Source of the DNA: BOG-1155 sp050012495
GTDB taxonomy: Bacteria > Desulfobacterota > Syntrophorhabdia > Syntrophorhabdales > WCHB1-27
DNA length: 64,000 nucleotides
Assembly: GCA_050012495.1 (NCBI GenBank)
Contig: JBEKHB010000015.1
Location: 85,137-149,136 of the forward strand
Direction of reading: 5' to 3'
Positions 1-9,915 of this stretch are shown piece after piece; the stretch's first letter is position 1; every line of letters begins with the position of its first letter. The translations under genes and the position numbers were made by a program. The notes below the pieces were generated by a model that was given only the letters and a program-made list of their open reading frames with translations, was not told the DNA's origin and ran no database searches.

Positions 1-998
1 AAACGTTCGTCGTGGGAGCGAGCAACCAGTTTGCGAACGCCGCGTGCCTTGCCGTCGCAAATAATCCGGGAAAGGTATATAATCCCCTTTTCATCTATGG
101 TGGGGTGGGCCTCGGAAAAACACACCTCCTCAATGCTGTCGGTAATTTTCTCCTTGCCCGTCAAAACGCCGATATCAGCCGTATCTGCTATATTACCGCG
201 GAGGAGTTCACCAACGAGCTCATCAATTCACTTCGTTTCGACAAGATGGATGATTTTAGAAACCGTTTCCGCAAAATGGATGTGCTTTTGATCGATGATA
301 TACAGTTCATTGCCGGTAAAGAGCGGACCCAAGCCGAATTTTTCTACACCTTTAATGCCCTCTACGATACTACAAAGCAGATTGTCGTGACCAGTGATAA
401 ATTTCCGAAAGACATCCCCAATTTTGAGGAGAGACTCCGCTCCCGGTTTGAATGGGGCTTAATCGCCGACATTCAGCCTCCCGACCTTGAAACAAAAGTC
501 GCTATCCTGAACAAAAAAGCTGAGTTTGAAAATGTTGTTCTGCCTCAAGACGTCGCCTTCTACCTTGCCTCGAATATAGATCATAACATTCGTGTTCTGG
601 AAGGGTCTCTCATCCGTCTCAGCGCATTCGCCTCCCTTCGCAATATACCCATAACCATGACTCTCGCGAAGGAGGTAATGGGAAACATTATCACCGACAA
701 GAAAAAGGAAATCACCATAGATATGATTACAAAGGAAGTTACTTCATACTTTTCCGTCAAGGTCTCCGATCTAAAATCCGCAAAACGCATAAAGTCTATT
801 ATGCTCCCCAGGCAGATTGCCATTTTTCTCTCGAGGAAACTCACGGGCAACTCCCTGGTGAGCATCGGCGAAAAATTCGGAGGTAAGGACCACGCCACAA
901 TCATTCATTCAATTAAAAGGGTTGAAGAAGAAATGAAAACAAAAAAGGATTTAAAGGAGGCTGTGGAAAAGATAGAGATGCGGGTTAAGTCCACATGA
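1..998 (+). CDS. dnaA: Chromosomal replication initiator DnaA, 5'-truncated by the window edge
   Basis: DnaA binds origin DnaA boxes and, in the ATP form, melts the origin. The frame is open from base 3 (first residues TFVVGASNQF), so the gene starts upstream and roughly the first 100-120 residues (domain I/II) are missing. Visible are the Walker A motif GGVGLGKTHLL, Walker B LLIDDIQFIAGKERTQ, sensor I region VVTSDKFPKDI, the box VII arginine segment RLRSRFEWGL, and the C-terminal domain IV DNA-binding signature GGKDHATIIHSIKRV. It is followed on the same strand by dnaN, the usual bacterial order. The GTG at base 12 is internal and not a start. Confidence 0.98.
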   Translation, partial: TFVVGASNQFANAACLAVANNPGKVYNPLFIYGGVGLGKTHLLNAVGNFLLARQNADISRICYITAEEFTNELINSLRFDKMDDFRNRFRKMDVLLIDDIQFIAGKERTQAEFFYTFNALYDTTKQIVVTSDKFPKDIPNFEERLRSRFEWGLIADIQPPDLETKVAILNKKAEFENVVLPQDVAFYLASNIDHNIRVLEGSLIRLSAFASLRNIPITMTLAKEVMGNIITDKKKEITIDMITKEVTSYFSVKVSDLKSAKRIKSIMLPRQIAIFLSRKLTGNSLVSIGEKFGGKDHATIIHSIKRVEEEMKTKKDLKEAVEKIEMRVKST

Positions 999-1079
999 GT
1001 CTACATATTTTTCACAGGGGCAAGGACGGGAGCGACACTTTTTTCCTTTTCTTTCCGGGGCAAAACGTACTTTTCCACA
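962..1079. promoter_or_regulatory. Candidate oriC segment: three DnaA-box matches at the dnaA-dnaN junction
   Basis: Three 9-mers match the relaxed DnaA box TTWTNCACA: 962-970 on the minus strand (TTTTCCACA, inside the 3' end of dnaA), 1008-1016 plus strand (TTTTTCACA) and 1071-1079 plus strand (TTTTCCACA). The 121-bp dnaA-dnaN spacer is a common oriC location. No clear AT-rich 13-mer unwinding element is visible, so this could be part of the origin or only a DnaA-autoregulated region. The spacer also supplies the dnaN ribosome-binding site (AAGGAG at about 1109). Confidence 0.55.
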
Positions 1080-1119
1080 AATCAACATCTCTTATGATTA
1101 CGACGTATAAGGAGATAAT

Positions 1120-2205
1120 ATGAATATAATAATAGAAAGAGAACTCCTGCTCACACCCCTCACAAAACTCGTCAATATCACGGAGCACCGGTCCATTATG
1201 CCCATTCTCTCGAATATCCTTATCGCCTTTTCCCGGGGAGAGATCGATGTCTATTCGACAGACCTTGAATTGAGCGCGATGAGTCGCGTACCTTACCAGG
1301 GAGACAGTGAAAAGAAAATTGTTGTTCACGGCAGGAAATTTTTTGAAATACTGAAGGAGATGGATGCGGACGCGTTAGACCTTGAAATTGGCGATAACAC
1401 GATGACCATGAAGCAGAAACGGGCTGAATTTGTGCTCAGTCTGCAAGACCCGGAAGAATTTCCGGAGGTGAGGGAGATCACAGGCTCGGAAGAGTTTTCC
1501 CTTTCAGGTGCGACGTTCCTGGAAATGCTCGACAAGGTGGGATTTGCCATATCATCGGACGAAACAAGATATGTGCTTACAGGTATGTATATCGTCGGCT
1601 CCGAGGGACTTATATCGGTAGTGGGGACAGATGGTTTCAGGATGGCTCTCTACCAGCAGGAGGTAGAGGGCGTCAAAGGATTTCCCGGTATTATTATCCC
1701 GAAGCGATCTATTCTTGAGATAGGAAGGATGATCGGGGAGGGAGATCAAGTGCGGTTTGTGGTGGGTGAAAAGCATGTCCAGCTTAGCACGCCTTCGGTC
1801 ACAGTGATATCAAGGCTCCTGGAAGGGAATTTTCCGGATTATGAGAATGTCGTGCCGAGGAATAACATGAACGTGCTCACGGTCGATAAAACGCGATTTA
1901 TGAAGGGTTTGCGGAAAGTAGCAACAATCATCAGCAAATCAGAGCCGATAAAGGTGACGTTATCGGAAGGCAGCATGGAGATTGAGACGGAATCGGAAAT
2001 CGGTCACGCAAAAGAAATCCTTGAGGTCAATTACACCGGCGAGAAGCTAAGCATGAATTTTAACATCCGGTTTCTTATGGATGTCACAAGTCACATTGAC
2101 GGGGAAATTATCGTTATAAGGGCGCCTTTGACCTATGGCGCGGTGCTTTTTGAGGGAGAGAAAGAGGATCATTACAAGAATATTGTGATGCCCATAAGGG
2201 TCTGA
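1120..2205 (+). CDS. dnaN: DNA polymerase III beta sliding clamp
   Basis: DnaN forms the ring clamp that tethers DNA polymerase III and other factors to DNA. The 361-residue length is typical and the three-domain clamp pattern is intact, starting MNIIIERELLLTPLTKLVNI and ending with the conserved C-terminal strand DHYKNIVMPIRV. Characteristic clamp phrases such as VVGTDGFRMALY and LLEGNFPDYENVVP are present. The ATG is preceded by AAGGAG with 5-6 nt spacing. It sits between dnaA and gyrB with only 2 nt to gyrB, suggesting a joint transcript. Confidence 0.98.
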   Translation: MNIIIERELLLTPLTKLVNITEHRSIMPILSNILIAFSRGEIDVYSTDLELSAMSRVPYQGDSEKKIVVHGRKFFEILKEMDADALDLEIGDNTMTMKQKRAEFVLSLQDPEEFPEVREITGSEEFSLSGATFLEMLDKVGFAISSDETRYVLTGMYIVGSEGLISVVGTDGFRMALYQQEVEGVKGFPGIIIPKRSILEIGRMIGEGDQVRFVVGEKHVQLSTPSVTVISRLLEGNFPDYENVVPRNNMNVLTVDKTRFMKGLRKVATIISKSEPIKVTLSEGSMEIETESEIGHAKEILEVNYTGEKLSMNFNIRFLMDVTSHIDGEIIVIRAPLTYGAVLFEGEKEDHYKNIVMPIRV

Positions 2206-2207
2206 AG

Positions 2208-4559
2208 GTGAAAGAGTACGGTGCGGAAAACATAAAAATTCTCGACGGGCTACGCGCGGTGCGCAAAGTACCGTCCATGTATATCGGCAATACCGGGGCA
2301 GAGGGCTTGCATCACCTCGTGTATGAGCTTGTCGATAATAGTGTCGACGAAGCGCTTGAGGGGTATTGCGACAGAATTTCCGTCACCATTCACACGGATA
2401 ATAGCGTTACCGTCGAGGATAACGGCCGGGGCATCCCGGTTGATCTCCACAGCGATAACCTCTCCGCCCTGGAGATTGTGCTCACGAAGCTGCACGCGGG
2501 CGGAAAGTTCGATAAAGAGAGCTACAAATTTTCGGCAGGTCTCCACGGCGTCGGTTTGTCTGTCGTGAATGCACTCTCCGAACATCTTGAGGTAGAGGTG
2601 CGCAGGGGGGGCAAGGTTTATTTTCAGCGCTACGAGCGCGGAGAGAAAATAACGGATATCAAGATAATCGGCGACACCGCAAGGTCGGGTACAAAGGTAC
2701 GTTTTCTCCCGGACGCGGAACTGTTCGATTCGATAGAATTTAGCTATGAGATGCTCAGTCAGAGGATGCGGGAGATATCTTTTCTCAATAACGGCATCTA
2801 CATCGTTCTCGGCGACGACCGCAAGGCGAGAAAGCAGGAGTTCAAACATACGGGCGGCGCAAGGGCTTTTGTCTCTTATTTGAACTATAATAAAAATATA
2901 CTCATCCCCGAACCCATATATGTGACGGGAACGAAGCCCGGCCTCGATTTTTTTGAAGCCGCCATCCAATATAACGATGGCTATAATGAGCACATATACA
3001 GCTTTGTGAATAACGTAAATACCCATGAAGGCGGGTCGCATGTTGCCGGTTTTCGATCGGCCCTCACCAGGTGTATCAATACGTTTGCCGAGCATAAGAA
3101 ACTGATCAAGGAGAACCTTTCGGGGGATGACGTAAAGGAAGGTCTTGTGGCCGTGATTAATATGCGGATACAGAACCCTCAGTTCGAGGGACAGACAAAA
3201 TCGAAGCTCGGTAATAGTGAGATAAAAGGCCTTATTGAAGTCCTCATGAACCAGAAGCTTGTCGACTATTTTGAGCTCAACGAACATGCGGCGAAGGCAA
3301 TTGTCAATAAGGCAATTGACACGAAAAGGGCACGGGAGGCGGCGAAAAAAGCAAGGGAGTTGATAAGGAGCAAGAGCGCCGCGGAGACAGGCATACTGCC
3401 CGGAAAACTCGCCGACTGTCAGGAGACAAGCCCTGATTTCAGGGAGCTTTACATTGTCGAGGGTGATTCTGCGGGCGGCTCCGCCAAACAGGGACGCGAC
3501 AGAAAGACGCAGGCTATCCTGCCCCTGAAGGGTAAGATCCTTAATGTGGAAAAGGCAAGAGAGGAAAAGGTGCTGTCCAATCAGGAGATCAGGGCCATTT
3601 ATCTCGCCCTTGGCATCAACGGTAATGGAATGGACAACCTGCGTTATAAAAAAGTGATGATTATGACCGATGCGGACGTGGACGGCTCCCATATCCGGAC
3701 CCTTCTCCTGACGTTCTTTTATAGAAAAATGCCGGAGCTCATTGAAAAAGGATATCTCTATATCGCACAGCCTCCACTTTATAAGGTTACTATAGGCAGC
3801 AAGGAACTTTACATAAAGAACGATGAAGAATTTGAGCAATTCATCGCGCAAAGAAGCACGGAAAAAATAAAATGTTTTATTCGGGACAAGGAAGTAGGGC
3901 GCGACCGCCTCAGGGAGGACATAGAGGGCACAAGAAATATCGGGAAATATCTTAATGAGATGGAGCGGCTCGGGATAAAAAAGGCAGTCGTGTTATCCCT
4001 CTTTGGAGCAGATATACATAGAAGAGAAGACTTCGAAAACCGGGACAAGCTCTTCCCCCTCAAAGAGCGTCTGGCGAAAAAAGGATATGATGCCGACATC
4101 CTTCCGGACCATGAGCATAATCTTTATACGTTAACTACCCGGGATAGCGTCAAGAAGGACCGCGAGCTTGTTATCGATTATGAGTTCTGTAGCCGGGAAG
4201 ACTACCGGCGATGCTACCATATCTACAAGCGGACGGCCCCATATTATGAGAACGAGATACGGGTTCTCAACAAGGACGGCACCATCCGCTCCACCAACGA
4301 GGAGGAGCTCCTCGCGTTCGTCAACGAGAAAGGGAAGGAAGGCATCACCATACAACGCTACAAGGGCCTGGGGGAGATGAACCCCGAACAGCTTTGGACG
4401 ACAACCATGGATCCGGCCCGGAGGACGCTGATACGGGTCTCCATCGAGGATGCCATACAGGCCGATCAGATGTTCACGATACTCATGGGGAGCAACATAG
4501 AAACGAGGAGAGCGTTTATCGAGGAAAATGCGGTAGATGTCAGAACCCTTGATATATGA
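2208..4559 (+). CDS. gyrB: DNA gyrase subunit B
   Basis: ATPase subunit of gyrase, which introduces negative supercoils with GyrA. GHKL ATPase motifs are clear: VDNSVDEAL (Mg-binding N box), DNGRGIPVD, LHGVGLSVVNALS and the QTKSKLGN loop lysine. The TOPRIM domain shows LYIVEGDSAGGSAKQGRD and MIMTDADVDGSHIRTLL; the C-terminus has RYKGLGEMNPEQLW. At 783 residues it carries the long insertion between TOPRIM and tail (roughly residues 550-690) seen in many Gram-negative GyrB. Start is GTG at 2208, two bases after dnaN. recF, often between dnaN and gyrB, is absent here. It overlaps coaE by 4 nt. Confidence 0.98.
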   Translation: MKEYGAENIKILDGLRAVRKVPSMYIGNTGAEGLHHLVYELVDNSVDEALEGYCDRISVTIHTDNSVTVEDNGRGIPVDLHSDNLSALEIVLTKLHAGGKFDKESYKFSAGLHGVGLSVVNALSEHLEVEVRRGGKVYFQRYERGEKITDIKIIGDTARSGTKVRFLPDAELFDSIEFSYEMLSQRMREISFLNNGIYIVLGDDRKARKQEFKHTGGARAFVSYLNYNKNILIPEPIYVTGTKPGLDFFEAAIQYNDGYNEHIYSFVNNVNTHEGGSHVAGFRSALTRCINTFAEHKKLIKENLSGDDVKEGLVAVINMRIQNPQFEGQTKSKLGNSEIKGLIEVLMNQKLVDYFELNEHAAKAIVNKAIDTKRAREAAKKARELIRSKSAAETGILPGKLADCQETSPDFRELYIVEGDSAGGSAKQGRDRKTQAILPLKGKILNVEKAREEKVLSNQEIRAIYLALGINGNGMDNLRYKKVMIMTDADVDGSHIRTLLLTFFYRKMPELIEKGYLYIAQPPLYKVTIGSKELYIKNDEEFEQFIAQRSTEKIKCFIRDKEVGRDRLREDIEGTRNIGKYLNEMERLGIKKAVVLSLFGADIHRREDFENRDKLFPLKERLAKKGYDADILPDHEHNLYTLTTRDSVKKDRELVIDYEFCSREDYRRCYHIYKRTAPYYENEIRVLNKDGTIRSTNEEELLAFVNEKGKEGITIQRYKGLGEMNPEQLWTTTMDPARRTLIRVSIEDAIQADQMFTILMGSNIETRRAFIEENAVDVRTLDI

Positions 4560-5149
4560 TTATTATCGGTTTAACCGGCATATTGGGAAGCGGCAAAAGC
4601 ACCGTCGCTGCCTTGCTCGGGAAGCGGGGCCTGGAAGTAATCGACCTCGACGCACTCGCAAGAGATAGTCTCAACCGGAAAGAAACCCAGGATGACATTA
4701 AGAGGGCCTTCGGTCCGGAATATGTTATCGACGGCACAGTAGATGTAAAGAGGCTTAAGGGGGTTGCTTTCACGAAAGAGCACCTGCAAATGCTTGAGGC
4801 GATTATTCATCCGCGGATACTACAGGAGATAAGGAGGAGGCTCGATGCGCTCGAAAAAAAGGACATCCCCATGGTTTTCATCGACCACCCCCTTCTTTTT
4901 GAAGTGGGATTTTACAGGAGACTTGACAAGATCGTCGTGGTCACTGCGGCCATGGAGACCATCAGGGAAAGGCTGAAACAAAGGGGTATGGACCCCGACG
5001 ATATCGAACGGAGGCTCTCCTTTCAACTATCATTAGAGGTAAAGGAAAAAATGGCAGACTATCTTATCGACAACAATGGAACGGAAAATCAGCTCGAGGA
5101 ACAGGTTGACGGGCTCCTCGAAAAGATAACGAAGGGGGAGGTATCATAA
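4556..5149 (+). CDS. coaE: Dephospho-CoA kinase
   Basis: Catalyses the last step of CoA synthesis, ATP-dependent phosphorylation of dephospho-CoA. The N-terminal P-loop GILGSGKSTVA, the substrate-binding DLDALARDSL segment, and DHPLLFEVGFYRRLDKIVVV are characteristic; the length (197 residues) is normal. Its ATG lies in the gyrB stop (ATGA overlap), and rho follows after one base, so gyrB, coaE and rho are probably translationally linked. Confidence 0.95.
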   Translation: MIIIGLTGILGSGKSTVAALLGKRGLEVIDLDALARDSLNRKETQDDIKRAFGPEYVIDGTVDVKRLKGVAFTKEHLQMLEAIIHPRILQEIRRRLDALEKKDIPMVFIDHPLLFEVGFYRRLDKIVVVTAAMETIRERLKQRGMDPDDIERRLSFQLSLEVKEKMADYLIDNNGTENQLEEQVDGLLEKITKGEVS

Positions 5150-5150
5150 G

Positions 5151-6404
5151 ATGTACTTAAACGAGCTAAAAAGGAAAAAGATAGGGGATCTGACGCATAT
5201 TGCGAAAGAGTTGACCGTGGAGAATGCAACCGGCCTGAGAAAGCAGGAGCTTATTTTTGCTATTCTTCAGTCGCTCGTTGAAAAAAATGAGCTCATCCAC
5301 GGCGAGGGCATACTGGAGATCCTCCCGGAAGGGTTTGGGTTCCTGCGATCGACAGACTCCAATTATTTGCCCGGCCCGGACGACATATACGTCTCCCCGT
5401 CGCAGATAAAAAGGTTCGGATTAAGAACCGGAGATACAATCGCAGGCCAGATAAGGCCGCCCAAGGACAACGAGAAGTACTTTGCCCTTCTGAAGATCGA
5501 GAAAATTAACTTCGATGACCCCGAGATCGCCAAGGACAAGATCATCTTTGACAACCTGACGCCCATATACCCGTGCGAGCGCATACAGCTGGAGACAACC
5601 TCGACCAAGCTCTCCACGAGGGTAATGGACCTCTTCACCCCCATAGGCAAGGGCCAGAGGGGGCTGATCGTGGCGCCGCCGAGGACAGGGAAGACAATGC
5701 TCCTCCAGGGTCTTGCGAACAGCATCACGACAAACCACAAAGAAATCTATCTTATCGTGCTCCTCATCGATGAAAGGCCCGAAGAGGTCACCGACATGGA
5801 GAGGTCGGTAAACGGCGACGTGATCAGCTCCACCTTTGACGAGCCGGCAACGAGACACGTGCAGGTGGCCGAGATTGTCATAGAGAAGGCAAAAAGGCTG
5901 GTCGAGCACAAGAAGGACGTGGTAATCCTGCTGGACAGCATCACCAGACTGGCCCGGGCATACAACACGGTCGTCCCGAGCAGCGGCAAGATCCTTTCCG
6001 GCGGCATCGACGCCTCTGCCATGCAGAAACCGAAGCGCTTCTTCGGCGCCGCCCGAAAGATAGAAGAAGGCGGAAGCCTCACGATTATCGCCACGGCCCT
6101 TATCGATACGGGCAGCAGAATGGACGAGGTCATATTCGAAGAATTCAAAGGAACAGGCAACTCCGAGATCTATCTCGACCGGAAGTTGACGGAAAAAAGG
6201 ATGTTCCCCTCCATCGACATCAACAAGTCGGGCACCAGAAAAGAGGAGCTCCTTATCAACAACGGCGACCTGTCGCGCATATGGCTCCTGCGCAAGGTGC
6301 TCCAGCCGATGAATACGGTCGAATCGATGGAGTTTCTCCTGGAAAAGCTCTCCGACACGGATTCCAATAAAGACTTTCTCAATTCAATGAGCAGAGGAGG
6401 ATAA
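5151..6404 (+). CDS. rho: Transcription termination factor Rho
   Basis: Hexameric RNA helicase that terminates transcription. It has the N-terminal Rho helix bundle, the cold-shock-type RNA-binding domain (GEGILEILPEGFGFLRS, then DDIYVSPSQIKRFGLRTGD, about residues 48-100), Walker A APPRTGKTMLL near residue 178, Walker B VVILLDSITRLARAYN, and the secondary RNA-binding Q/R loops in KRFFGAARKIEEGGSLT and EVIFEEFKGTGN. Length 417 is standard without insertions. Its 3' end contains the first copy of a 16-bp direct repeat (6392-6407) that brackets a small insertion before rpmE. Confidence 0.98.
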   Translation: MYLNELKRKKIGDLTHIAKELTVENATGLRKQELIFAILQSLVEKNELIHGEGILEILPEGFGFLRSTDSNYLPGPDDIYVSPSQIKRFGLRTGDTIAGQIRPPKDNEKYFALLKIEKINFDDPEIAKDKIIFDNLTPIYPCERIQLETTSTKLSTRVMDLFTPIGKGQRGLIVAPPRTGKTMLLQGLANSITTNHKEIYLIVLLIDERPEEVTDMERSVNGDVISSTFDEPATRHVQVAEIVIEKAKRLVEHKKDVVILLDSITRLARAYNTVVPSSGKILSGGIDASAMQKPKRFFGAARKIEEGGSLTIIATALIDTGSRMDEVIFEEFKGTGNSEIYLDRKLTEKRMFPSIDINKSGTRKEELLINNGDLSRIWLLRKVLQPMNTVESMEFLLEKLSDTDSNKDFLNSMSRGG

Positions 6405-6541
6405 CATACAGGTGTTTGCCGGAGCTCTCCTGGAAGGGCTTGATGCGGGCAGTTTGCAGCGGTGAGCGGGGAGGCTTCGGCGGCTTCGCCGACGGAGGGG
6501 GTGCTGAACCCCAATAATGGCTTGACAGAGGAGGATAACAT
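6392..6541 (+). repeat. Palindromic element copy A flanked by a 16-bp direct repeat
   Basis: The 16-mer CAGAGGAGGATAACAT occurs at 6392-6407 (end of rho) and exactly again at 6526-6541 (rpmE ribosome-binding site and start), 134 bp apart. Between them lies an element containing GGGGAGGCT, a hairpin TCGGCG-GCTT-CGCCGA, then GGAGGGGGTGCTGAACCCC. The same layout recurs at 31465-31606, 32673-32826 and, in variant form, at 29671-29746 and 36264-36330. The arrangement looks like an insertion that duplicated its target, separating rho from a previously adjacent rpmE. Confidence 0.75.
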
Positions 6542-6754
6542 GAAAGACAAGATCCATCCGGAAATGAAGAAGGCCCAGGTGCGCTGCGCCTGCGGAAACA
6601 CCTTCGAGACCCTCTCGACAAAGGAGAAGATCACGGTGGAAATATGCGCGAAGTGCCATCCCATCTTTACGGGACGCGAGAAGCTCCGGGATTCCGCGGG
6701 AAGGGTGGAAAAGTTCGAGAGAAAGTACGGCAAGAGGGTGGCAAAGGATAAGGG

Positions 6755-6758
<4 letters not shown>
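6540..6758 (+). CDS. rpmE: 50S ribosomal protein L31
   Basis: Ribosomal protein L31, 72 residues from ATG 6540, preceded by GAGGAGGATAAC. It starts MKDKIHPEMKKAQVRCACGN and carries the zinc-type cysteine pairs in RCACG and ICAKCH, then HPIFTGREKL, so it is the Cys-containing C+ form. A longer in-frame start at 6462 would translate the inserted repeat and is not credible. The stop overlaps the prfA start (ATGA). Confidence 0.96.
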
Positions 6759-7822
<1,064 letters not shown>

Positions 7823-7828
7823 ACTATC

Positions 7829-8659
7829 GTGCGCATCAGACAACTATATCTTTCCGAAAAAGACCTGCCCAGGGTCGACCTCGTCGGCATCATTTCCCAT
7901 GTGCTTTCCCTTCCCCCGGAGCGGATACTGATGGAGCCTGAAAGGGTGCTCAATGAGTCGGAACAGCTGAAAATAAGGCAATCGATCGAGGAGAGGCGGA
8001 AAGGGACGCCCCTGGCCTACCTCACTCACATGCGGGAGTTTCTCTCGGAGCCGTTCTACGTGGACGGGCGCGTCTTGATACCGAGACCGGAAACAGAGCT
8101 GCTCGTGGAAGAGGCAATGAAGATTATCGGGTCGAAGGGACGTCTGCGCGTGCTCGACATGGGGACCGGCTCAGGGGTCATAGGCATACTACTCGCGAAA
8201 AATGGGGCCGGGGGCGTTGTGTGTGCCGATATCTCGCCCGCCGCCCTCGCGGTGGCCCGCAAGAACGCCCGTGCTTTCGGGCTTCAGACCGGGATCGAGT
8301 TTATGGCCTCCGACCTGTTCTCCGCGATCAAAAAGGGCCGGACCTTCGATCTTATATGCGCTAATCTGCCCTATGTGGCCCTCCATGAGTGGGAGGGGCT
8401 TATGGCTGAGGTGAGGGAGTTCGAGCCGGCCCATGCCCTGGTGGGCGGGAATGCGGGAACAGAGCTCTACGAGAGGTACCTGGAGGAGATTGGCGACTAT
8501 CTCGCCGAAGAGGGCACTCTCCTGTGCGAGATCGGGGGTGAAGACCAGGCGGCCCTTCTGGGCGCGGTTTTGAAAAAGGCAGGTTTTGAGATGACGGTAC
8601 TGCGCGACCTCGCGGGTCGGCAGAGGGTGATAAGGGGCTCATGGAAAAGTTTGTCATAG
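7829..8659 (+). CDS. prmC: Release factor glutamine methyltransferase
   Basis: SAM-dependent N5-glutamine methyltransferase acting on the GGQ motif of release factors. It has the N-terminal helical substrate domain, the PrmC phrase YVDGRVLIPRPETELLVEEA, SAM motif I VLDMGTGSGVIGI, and the active-site motif ICANLPYVA, an NLPY version of the usual NPPY. It begins with GTG at 7829 and overlaps murA by 19 nt. Confidence 0.95.
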   Translation: MRIRQLYLSEKDLPRVDLVGIISHVLSLPPERILMEPERVLNESEQLKIRQSIEERRKGTPLAYLTHMREFLSEPFYVDGRVLIPRPETELLVEEAMKIIGSKGRLRVLDMGTGSGVIGILLAKNGAGGVVCADISPAALAVARKNARAFGLQTGIEFMASDLFSAIKKGRTFDLICANLPYVALHEWEGLMAEVREFEPAHALVGGNAGTELYERYLEEIGDYLAEEGTLLCEIGGEDQAALLGAVLKKAGFEMTVLRDLAGRQRVIRGSWKSLS

Positions 8660-9915
8660 AGGGTGGTGAGCGGCTTCAGGGCACGGTCAGGGTAGGCGGC
8701 GCAAAAAACGCGGTGCTCCCCGTGCTTGCGGCGACCCTGCTCCAGGAGGGTCTTTACCGGATCACCAATGTCCCCCGGCTCCGGGACGTGGATTCCATGA
8801 TAAAGCTGCTTTCTTTCATAGGCGCCAAGAGTGCGCGCCTTGACGAGCATACGGTGATCGTAGACACGGAGAACGCCGGCAACTACACTGCCCCCTATGA
8901 AATAGTGAAGGAGATGCGGGCCTCCGTCCTCGTCCTGGGGCCGCTCGTGGGGAGGCTCAAACGGGCGGTCGTTTCCTATCCGGGGGGATGCGCAATCGGA
9001 GAGCGGCCGATAAACCTTCATCTTAAAGGGCTTTCCCGGTTAGGGTGCGAGGTACGGATACATGAAGGATACGTCGACGTGAGCGCAAAAAAGCTCCGCG
9101 GGGCACGAGTGGTTTTTGACGCCCCCACGGTAGGGGGGACGGAAAATATCCTTATGGCAGCGGTACTCGCTGAAGGCGAGACGATACTACAGAACGCCGC
9201 GCGGGAGCCCGAGGTAGTCGATCTTGCGGTCATGCTGACGCAGATGGGCGCCAGGATCGACGGTATCGGCACCGAGCTGATCAGGATAAAGGGTGTCAAG
9301 GAGCTCACCCCCTGTGACTATGCGGTGATTCCCGACAGGATCGAAGCGGGCACCTTCCTCGTCGGCTGCGGCCTGACGAGGGGCAGTATAGTCCTTGAAG
9401 GCGCCAGGGCCGAGCACGTGAAGGCCGTGAGTGAAAAGCTGAAGGAAGCAGGTATGGAGATAGAGGAGAAGGACGGCTCGATCTGGGCGTCGATGACCCG
9501 GAAGAGACCCGCGGCTTTCGACGTGAAAACGCTGCCGTACCCCGGCTTCCCTACCGACATGCAGGCGCAGGTGATGGCGCTCACGAGCATATCCGGGGGT
9601 GTGAGCGTGATCACCGAGACGATCTTCGAGAACAGGATGATGCATGCCGCGGAGTTGAGGAGGATGGGGGCGGACGTGCACCTCATCGGAAATACGGCGA
9701 TCGTGAAGGGGGTCAAGGCGCTCCAGGGCGCAAAGGTAATGGCCACCGACCTGCGCGCGAGCGCGTCTCTCATCCTGGCGGGCCTTTGCGCCCACGGCAC
9801 TACGGAGGTTTCCCGGATCTACCATATCGACAGGGGGTACGAAGCGATCGAGAAGAAGCTGAAGAGCCTTGGGGCGCGGATCGAGAGGAGAAAGGATGAA
9901 AATATGGCACCTTGA
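8641..9915 (+). CDS. murA: UDP-N-acetylglucosamine 1-carboxyvinyltransferase
   Basis: Catalyses the first committed step of peptidoglycan synthesis, adding enolpyruvate to UDP-GlcNAc. The 424-residue EPT-fold protein starts MEKFVIEGGERLQGTVRVGG and has the catalytic cysteine loop YPGGCAIGERPINLHL (the Cys form targeted by fosfomycin), DMQAQVMAL and the C-terminal DLRASASLILAGL. Start ATG 8641 lies within prmC. It overlaps hisD by 20 nt. Confidence 0.97.
   Translation: MEKFVIEGGERLQGTVRVGGAKNAVLPVLAATLLQEGLYRITNVPRLRDVDSMIKLLSFIGAKSARLDEHTVIVDTENAGNYTAPYEIVKEMRASVLVLGPLVGRLKRAVVSYPGGCAIGERPINLHLKGLSRLGCEVRIHEGYVDVSAKKLRGARVVFDAPTVGGTENILMAAVLAEGETILQNAAREPEVVDLAVMLTQMGARIDGIGTELIRIKGVKELTPCDYAVIPDRIEAGTFLVGCGLTRGSIVLEGARAEHVKAVSEKLKEAGMEIEEKDGSIWASMTRKRPAAFDVKTLPYPGFPTDMQAQVMALTSISGGVSVITETIFENRMMHAAELRRMGADVHLIGNTAIVKGVKALQGAKVMATDLRASASLILAGLCAHGTTEVSRIYHIDRGYEAIEKKLKSLGARIERRKDENMAP

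Noticed and set aside
2250..3851. 533-codon minus-strand frame opposite gyrB
   Set aside because: Antisense shadow of an unmistakable GyrB with no recognisable protein content.
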